A stretch of 26,868 bases of DNA, taken from positions 1-26,868 of the forward strand of contig CAZJOD010000034.1 in NCBI GenBank assembly GCA_964547525.1, read 5' to 3'. Below, piece by piece: positions 22,321 through 26,868 of this stretch (position 1 is its first letter; each line of letters begins with the position of its first letter). The notes beneath the pieces were generated by a model. The model saw only the letters and a program-made list of their open reading frames with translations. It searched no databases and was not told the origin of the DNA. The translations under genes and the position numbers were made by a program. Source of the DNA: CAZJOD01 sp964547525 (GTDB lineage: Bacteria; Bacillota; Clostridia; JAAYHZ01).

Positions 22321-25209
22321 GTGCTGCTAGTCGTATTAAGAAAGATTATCAGTAATAAATGGCTCGTAGCCTGCCTTCTCATCGGATCAATTCTATTGGT
22401 GGCAACCGTAAGTACAATACCCATGTATTCCGCAGGGGTATTTCAAAGGATGCTGACTAAAGATCTTGAGCAGTTCCAAACGGATACTATGATATATCCG
22501 GGAACTTATGAAGCAGAAGCTACTATGACTTACTTTAAGGAAACGAACAGTAAGTACAATATGTATTGGAATATGGATCATATAATGCGAAACAATTATT
22601 CCAAAATGTTCGGATTACCTATATTTACAGCATTTCAACGCATTACTTTTGATCATTTGAGGGTATTGCCCGAAAATCAGATTGAAGATAGAGTGTCGAT
22701 GGTGACATGTAAAATCGAAGCTATTGAGGATTTACCTGAAAATGTTATATTAAAAGCAGGTAGAATGTATTCAAAAACACCGACTAAAGACGGAGTTTTT
22801 GAGGTTGTTATGACCGAAGCGGCTATGAAGGATTTAGGGCTGCTAAGAGATAAGGTTTATACTGTAGAAGGTTATGCCGATAATTCCAGGGTTGCGATTA
22901 AACTGATGGTTGTCGGTATTGTAGAACAAGACGACCCTAACAGTACTTTTTGGTATGAGGGAATGAAAGGGTATAATAAAACCTTACTCATGGACTTTGA
23001 TATTTGTCGGGATTATCTGATAGGTCAAAACATGATAGATATATCGAATGCAAAATGGCATTATGCTTTGGATTATCATTCAATAAAAATAAATCATGTT
23101 GATCACATTGTAAAATCACTTAATGCTCAAAACAGAGAAATGATAGGATGGAAAGGTATTTTCGTACTTTCATTGCCCATTAACCAAATAATAAACGATT
23201 ATTATTTCAGACATACCCAATTAAGTACCACCTTATGGATATTATATGTACCGGTACTTATTATGCTGGCGTTTTATATTTTCATGGTATCCAGATTGAT
23301 TGTGAAGCATGAAGAAAACGAAATATCGGTTATGAAAAGTAGAGGTGCAAGCAGATTTCAAATATTTAAGGGTTATTCTATAGAAGGTTTTATTTACTGT
23401 GTCATTGCCGCGGTAATAGGACCACTATTGGGAATGTTTCTTTGTTCCGTTTTAGGAGCGTCCAACGGCTTTATGGAGTTCATTAACAGAACGGCACTGC
23501 CAATTTCGTTATCAAGTGATGCATATCTATATACTTTTTACAGCTTGGTGTTGTTTATGTTAACTATGCTGATACCGGCTTATATAAGTTCTAGAAGCAG
23601 CATAGTGGAATATAAGCAGACAAAAGCCAAACAAAGGAAAAGACCGTTATGGAACAAGTTGTTTCTTGATGTCATATTGTTGGTAGGAGCTATATACGGT
23701 TTATTAAACTTCCAGGATATGCAGGGAATAATGAATGTGCAGCAAGCCTCCGAAACCGGATTTGCAATAGATCCAATAATGTTCTTTCTATCAACATTCT
23801 TTATAATGGGTAGCGGATTGTTCTTCTTAAGAATATATCCCACCATAATAAAAATAATATTTTCAATCGGTAAAGGAGCATGGTCTCCGGTTATGTATTC
23901 GTCCTTCATTCAGGTTGGACGTTCAGGCGGAAAAGAGCAGTTTTTAATGCTGTTTCTTATTGTTTCGTTATCTGTAGGTATATTTAACGCAAATGCGGCA
24001 AGAACCATTAACAGGAATTTGGAAGATAAAGTTATGTATAACTTAGGGACGGATATCGTGATTCAGCCTTACTTCCAAAGCAACAAGCCTCCATCAACGG
24101 GAGCGGCACCGGATATGGGAGACGGTATGGGAGCACCCTCTTCGGAACCTGTATTCAATCCGGCTCCTACATTATATATTGAACCTAATTATACCGAATA
24201 CACAAAATTAAGTGGAGTTGAGTCGATAACCAAAGTATATAAGAATAACAATGTAAATGCCAGGATTATGGGTACACAGTTTACCAATGTGGATCTTATG
24301 GGTATAATAACTCATGAATTCGGTGAGACGGCTTGGTTCAGAGACGATTTATTACCATATCATTGGTATAACTATCTTAATCTTCTTTCCGACAATCCTC
24401 GGGCCGTTTTGATATCAAGTGGATTCTCAAAGGATGTTAACGGAGACATTGAGCTTTTGGATGATGTTACATTTAATTGGGGAAATCAATCGTTTGTCGA
24501 CGGTACGATATATGGATTTATAGACTATTGGCCTACATGGAATCCGGTTTACAAATATGACGCCATGAGCGGTAAAGAGGTTAAACCTTATTTAATAATA
24601 ACCAACTTAAATTATTTACATAATATGACCTTTTTAGAACCATACCAGATATGGATTAAAAAAGATGCAAACGGAACGGATGTGGATATCACCAATCAGA
24701 TACAAGAAAAGAAATTAACAATGACTGAGATACATTATGCCACACAAGAGATAATAAAGTTTAAAAACGATCCGTTGCTGCAGGGTATAAACGGTACATT
24801 GACATTGAGTTTTGTCGTTACCATGTTGATCAGCATAATCGGATTTCTTATATATTGGATCTTATCTATCAGAGACAGAGTTTTACAATTCGGTATTTTA
24901 AGGGCTATGGGTCTGACTAAGGGAAATGTCATTAGTATGATAGTGGCTGAACAAGGATTAATATCGGTTATGGCTATTTTCATGGGACTTGTCATAGGAA
25001 GTATAACAAGCACACTTTATGTACCGTTGCTGCAGATGATGTATGGCGCAAAAGATCAGATTCCTCCGTTTGAAGTTATTTCATCAACCGACGATTATCT
25101 GAGAATATACATAGTAGTCGGATTTATGCTGGTACTCGGTATTGGTATACTTGCAAGATTTGTTTCAAGGATTAAGATGGATCAAGCTGTTAAGCTTGGT
25201 GAAGATTAA
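22321..25209 (+). CDS. ABC transporter permease with two FtsX domains (MacB/LolC-like)
   Basis: A 962-residue membrane protein with about ten spans and two FtsX-type units. Unit one has a span at 14-35, an outer domain of about 260 residues, and spans near 304-326, 356-380 and 402-424, with the FtsX cytoplasmic motif EISVMKSRGAS near 334. Spans near 448-465 and 486-506 link to unit two. Unit two has a span near 541-560, an outer domain with a Pro/Gly-rich stretch at about 590-610, and spans near 828-848, 880-903 and 930-950, with FGILRAMGLTKGNV near 857-870. This topology is that of mechanotransmission or lipoprotein-type exporters rather than channels. The start is GTG at 22321, since GAAGGGGGG lies 7 bases before it and the overlapping ATG at 22319 reads into a stop. 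Confidence 0.88.
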   Translation: MLLVVLRKIISNKWLVACLLIGSILLVATVSTIPMYSAGVFQRMLTKDLEQFQTDTMIYPGTYEAEATMTYFKETNSKYNMYWNMDHIMRNNYSKMFGLPIFTAFQRITFDHLRVLPENQIEDRVSMVTCKIEAIEDLPENVILKAGRMYSKTPTKDGVFEVVMTEAAMKDLGLLRDKVYTVEGYADNSRVAIKLMVVGIVEQDDPNSTFWYEGMKGYNKTLLMDFDICRDYLIGQNMIDISNAKWHYALDYHSIKINHVDHIVKSLNAQNREMIGWKGIFVLSLPINQIINDYYFRHTQLSTTLWILYVPVLIMLAFYIFMVSRLIVKHEENEISVMKSRGASRFQIFKGYSIEGFIYCVIAAVIGPLLGMFLCSVLGASNGFMEFINRTALPISLSSDAYLYTFYSLVLFMLTMLIPAYISSRSSIVEYKQTKAKQRKRPLWNKLFLDVILLVGAIYGLLNFQDMQGIMNVQQASETGFAIDPIMFFLSTFFIMGSGLFFLRIYPTIIKIIFSIGKGAWSPVMYSSFIQVGRSGGKEQFLMLFLIVSLSVGIFNANAARTINRNLEDKVMYNLGTDIVIQPYFQSNKPPSTGAAPDMGDGMGAPSSEPVFNPAPTLYIEPNYTEYTKLSGVESITKVYKNNNVNARIMGTQFTNVDLMGIITHEFGETAWFRDDLLPYHWYNYLNLLSDNPRAVLISSGFSKDVNGDIELLDDVTFNWGNQSFVDGTIYGFIDYWPTWNPVYKYDAMSGKEVKPYLIITNLNYLHNMTFLEPYQIWIKKDANGTDVDITNQIQEKKLTMTEIHYATQEIIKFKNDPLLQGINGTLTLSFVVTMLISIIGFLIYWILSIRDRVLQFGILRAMGLTKGNVISMIVAEQGLISVMAIFMGLVIGSITSTLYVPLLQMMYGAKDQIPPFEVISSTDDYLRIYIVVGFMLVLGIGILARFVSRIKMDQAVKLGED

Positions 25210-25229
25210 GGGAAAGGGAGGACTGAAAT

Positions 25230-25910
25230 ATGGATTATACTTTTAAGACGGACGGAGTTTGCAGACGTTTTAAATCCGGTAGCGAAATAGTTGATGCCCT
25301 TAAGAATGTAAACATCGAAATTCCTAAAAACAGATTGAGTATATTCAGAGGACCGTCAGGCTCCGGTAAAACGACTTTGATAAATCTGTTGGGAGCTTTG
25401 GACAGACCGAGTCAAGGAAAGGTATTCTTTGAGCAAACTGAGATATCTAAACTATCCGAATCTAGAAGAGATGAATTTCGCAGATTGAAATGTGGATTTA
25501 TCTTTCAGTCTGTTGCTTTAATTTCAAACATGACTGCATTTGAAAACGTTGATTTCGGACTTAGGATAGCAGGAGCTAATAAAAGCAGAAGAAAAAGAGC
25601 TGAAGAATGTTTAAAGGTTGTCGGTTTAGGAAAACGTATGACTCATAAACCCCATGAGTTATCAGGCGGTGAGCAGCAGAGGGTTGCCGTTGCAAGAGCT
25701 ATAGCGCATCGGCCTACCGTATTGTTCGCCGATGAGCCTACTGCGGAGTTGGATACGGCTACCGGCCTACAAGTGGTTAGATTGTTTAAAACATTAGTCG
25801 AGCAAGAAGGAGTTACGGTTGTTATGACCACCCATGATCCTAACATGATGGAAGTAGCCGACTATGTTTTTAACCTTCAGGATGGGATGGTGTTAGATGA
25901 GCAACGATGA
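25230..25910 (+). CDS. ABC transporter ATP-binding protein, LolD/MacB-type (first of two)
   Basis: A 226-residue ATPase with all canonical sites. Walker A is GPSGSGKTT near residues 43-51, the Q loop is in FIFQSVAL, the signature is LSGGEQQRVAVARA, Walker B is VLFADEPTAELD, and the switch histidine is in MTTHD. It is the minimal length of the LolD/FtsE-type family. It lies 20 bases after the permease with a GGGAAAGGGAGG site. Its last 14 bases overlap the start of the second ATPase. The pair could form a heterodimer on the two halves of the 962-residue permease; that is an inference from the gene order. Confidence 0.92.
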   Translation: MDYTFKTDGVCRRFKSGSEIVDALKNVNIEIPKNRLSIFRGPSGSGKTTLINLLGALDRPSQGKVFFEQTEISKLSESRRDEFRRLKCGFIFQSVALISNMTAFENVDFGLRIAGANKSRRKRAEECLKVVGLGKRMTHKPHELSGGEQQRVAVARAIAHRPTVLFADEPTAELDTATGLQVVRLFKTLVEQEGVTVVMTTHDPNMMEVADYVFNLQDGMVLDEQR

Positions 25911-26865
25911 AAAAAGATTAATGATCGAATGTGATAATTTGGTTAAGATTTATAAAACATTAGATAGTGAAGTGGTTGCTCTCCAAGGCTTGGATCTGGA
26001 AGTTGAAGAGGGCGAATTGATGGCTATCATTGGAAACAGTGGCAGCGGTAAATCAACCTTGTTAAATATGCTGGGGGGGCTTGATCGTCCTTCGGCCGGA
26101 AAGCTTCATATTAACGGAGAAGATGTACTTAAATACGATACAAAGCAATTAAGGGAATACATGAAAAGTACTGTAGGATTTGTATGGCAGAATAATGCCA
26201 GAAACTTGATACCCTATTTGACCGTTACACAGAATATCGAATTACCAATGATTCTTGCGGGTAATACTGTGAATAAAAGAGAACGGGTACTTGAGTTGCT
26301 TGATGCTGTTGTAATGACACATAGAAAGAAAAATAAACTCAGTCAGCTGTCCGGCGGTGAACAACAAAGGGTAGCTATAGCAATTGCACTTGCCAATAAT
26401 CCTAAATTGATTTTAGCCGACGAACCTACAGGATCGGTGGATACAAAGACCACTAATATGATCATGGATGTTTTTAGAAACTTAAAGGACCAATTCGGTG
26501 TAACTATAGTAATTGTAACACATGATACTCAGTTATCCAAAGCGGTTGACAGGGTTGTGGCTATTCGAGACGGTAGGACCAGCAGTGAATTCCTGATTAA
26601 GAATTCTTACGCACAACAGTTATCCGAACTAGGTGATGAGATACTGGAAAAAGCCTTGGAAGGCACCATTGAAACTCATGAAGAGCTGGTTGTGGTAGAT
26701 AAATACGGACGGCTTCAGTTGCCGAAAGATACTATCGATCAATTGAAGATCAGTGGTAAAACCAATCTGAAAGTAGAGATGGAGGATACCAGAATTATTC
26801 TTACATTACCTAACGGATCGGATTTGAAGAAATTCAGAAGTCAAGAAGCAGTAAAAAACACATAA
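25897..26865 (+). CDS. ABC transporter ATP-binding protein with AbrB-like C-terminal segment (second of two)
   Basis: A 322-residue ATPase, about 95 residues longer than its partner. Walker A is GNSGSGKST near residues 46-54, with Q-loop FVWQNNAR, signature LSGGEQQRVAIAIA, Walker B LILADEPTGSVD and histidine VTHD, all intact. The extra tail from about residue 230 includes a helical stretch (AQQLSELGDEILEKALEG). After it comes a segment reading VDKYGRLQLPKDTIDQL followed by KVEMEDTRIILTLP, much like the AbrB/SpoVT swapped-hairpin fold. That is a visual likeness and not proven. The ATG at 25897 overlaps the previous gene by 14 bases, giving translational coupling. It ends four bases before the window edge. 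Confidence 0.92.
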   Translation: MSNDEKRLMIECDNLVKIYKTLDSEVVALQGLDLEVEEGELMAIIGNSGSGKSTLLNMLGGLDRPSAGKLHINGEDVLKYDTKQLREYMKSTVGFVWQNNARNLIPYLTVTQNIELPMILAGNTVNKRERVLELLDAVVMTHRKKNKLSQLSGGEQQRVAIAIALANNPKLILADEPTGSVDTKTTNMIMDVFRNLKDQFGVTIVIVTHDTQLSKAVDRVVAIRDGRTSSEFLIKNSYAQQLSELGDEILEKALEGTIETHEELVVVDKYGRLQLPKDTIDQLKISGKTNLKVEMEDTRIILTLPNGSDLKKFRSQEAVKNT

Positions 26866-26868
26866 AAA

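Noticed and set aside
22319..22330. ATG at 22319 as the permease start
   Set aside because: It is in another frame and meets TAG after three codons; the GTG at 22321 continues into the conserved protein.
1..26868. CRISPR array, insertion sequence, prophage, tRNA or rRNA genes
   Set aside because: No regularly spaced repeats, transposase or integrase text, tRNA cloverleaf or rRNA signature was seen on either strand.

Overview
The window reads as chromosomal DNA of a low-GC, Gram-positive-type anaerobe of the Clostridia. The evidence is an A+T-rich sequence, strong GGAGG ribosome-binding sites, a PyrR-type attenuator in front of the pyrimidine genes, the PyrK/PyrD (class 1B) dihydroorotate dehydrogenase pair, RNase J, and a corrinoid protein of the anaerobic methyltransferase type. 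I see no phage, IS element, CRISPR array, rRNA or tRNA. Most of the window is ordinary chromosome; the less ordinary parts are listed as findings.

Region 1 (1-5452, + strand) is the end of a carbohydrate-use locus. It holds the 3' part of a DUF5696-type putative glycosidase cut by the window edge, two MalF/MalG-type sugar permeases, and a terminator. Behind its own promoter follow a Gfo/Idh/MocA oxidoreductase and a glycoside hydrolase family 4-like NAD-dependent enzyme. No transporter ATPase or substrate-binding protein is visible here.

Region 2 (about 5543-15508, +) is a tightly packed pyrimidine operon: pyrR-pyrB-pyrC-pyrF-carA-carB-pyrK-pyrD. Its leader carries an extended -10 promoter, a PyrR-binding loop and an intrinsic terminator whose 3' arm repeats the CGGAGAG of the PyrR loop. 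The operon encodes every step to UMP except orotate phosphoribosyltransferase (pyrE); no uracil permease or pyrI is present.

Region 3 (15509-17640, +) is RNase J behind a 323-base intergenic stretch. That stretch holds two hairpins, a possible 22-codon leader peptide gene and a terminator-like hairpin that overlaps the leader's stop codon. This is the least explained structure in the window. A bidirectional terminator separates rnjA from the minus-strand block.

Region 4 (17673-20963, - strand) holds a corrinoid-binding protein preceded by a PocR-domain AraC-family regulator, with no methyltransferase beside them, and then tyrS. The tyrS gene has a one-base frameshift between its catalytic part and its S4 domain.

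Region 5 (21249-26865, +) is a MacAB/LolCDE-like export system: a lipoprotein adaptor of the HlyD/MacA type, one 962-residue permease with two FtsX units, and two different ATPases. The second ATPase carries a C-terminal AbrB-like segment.
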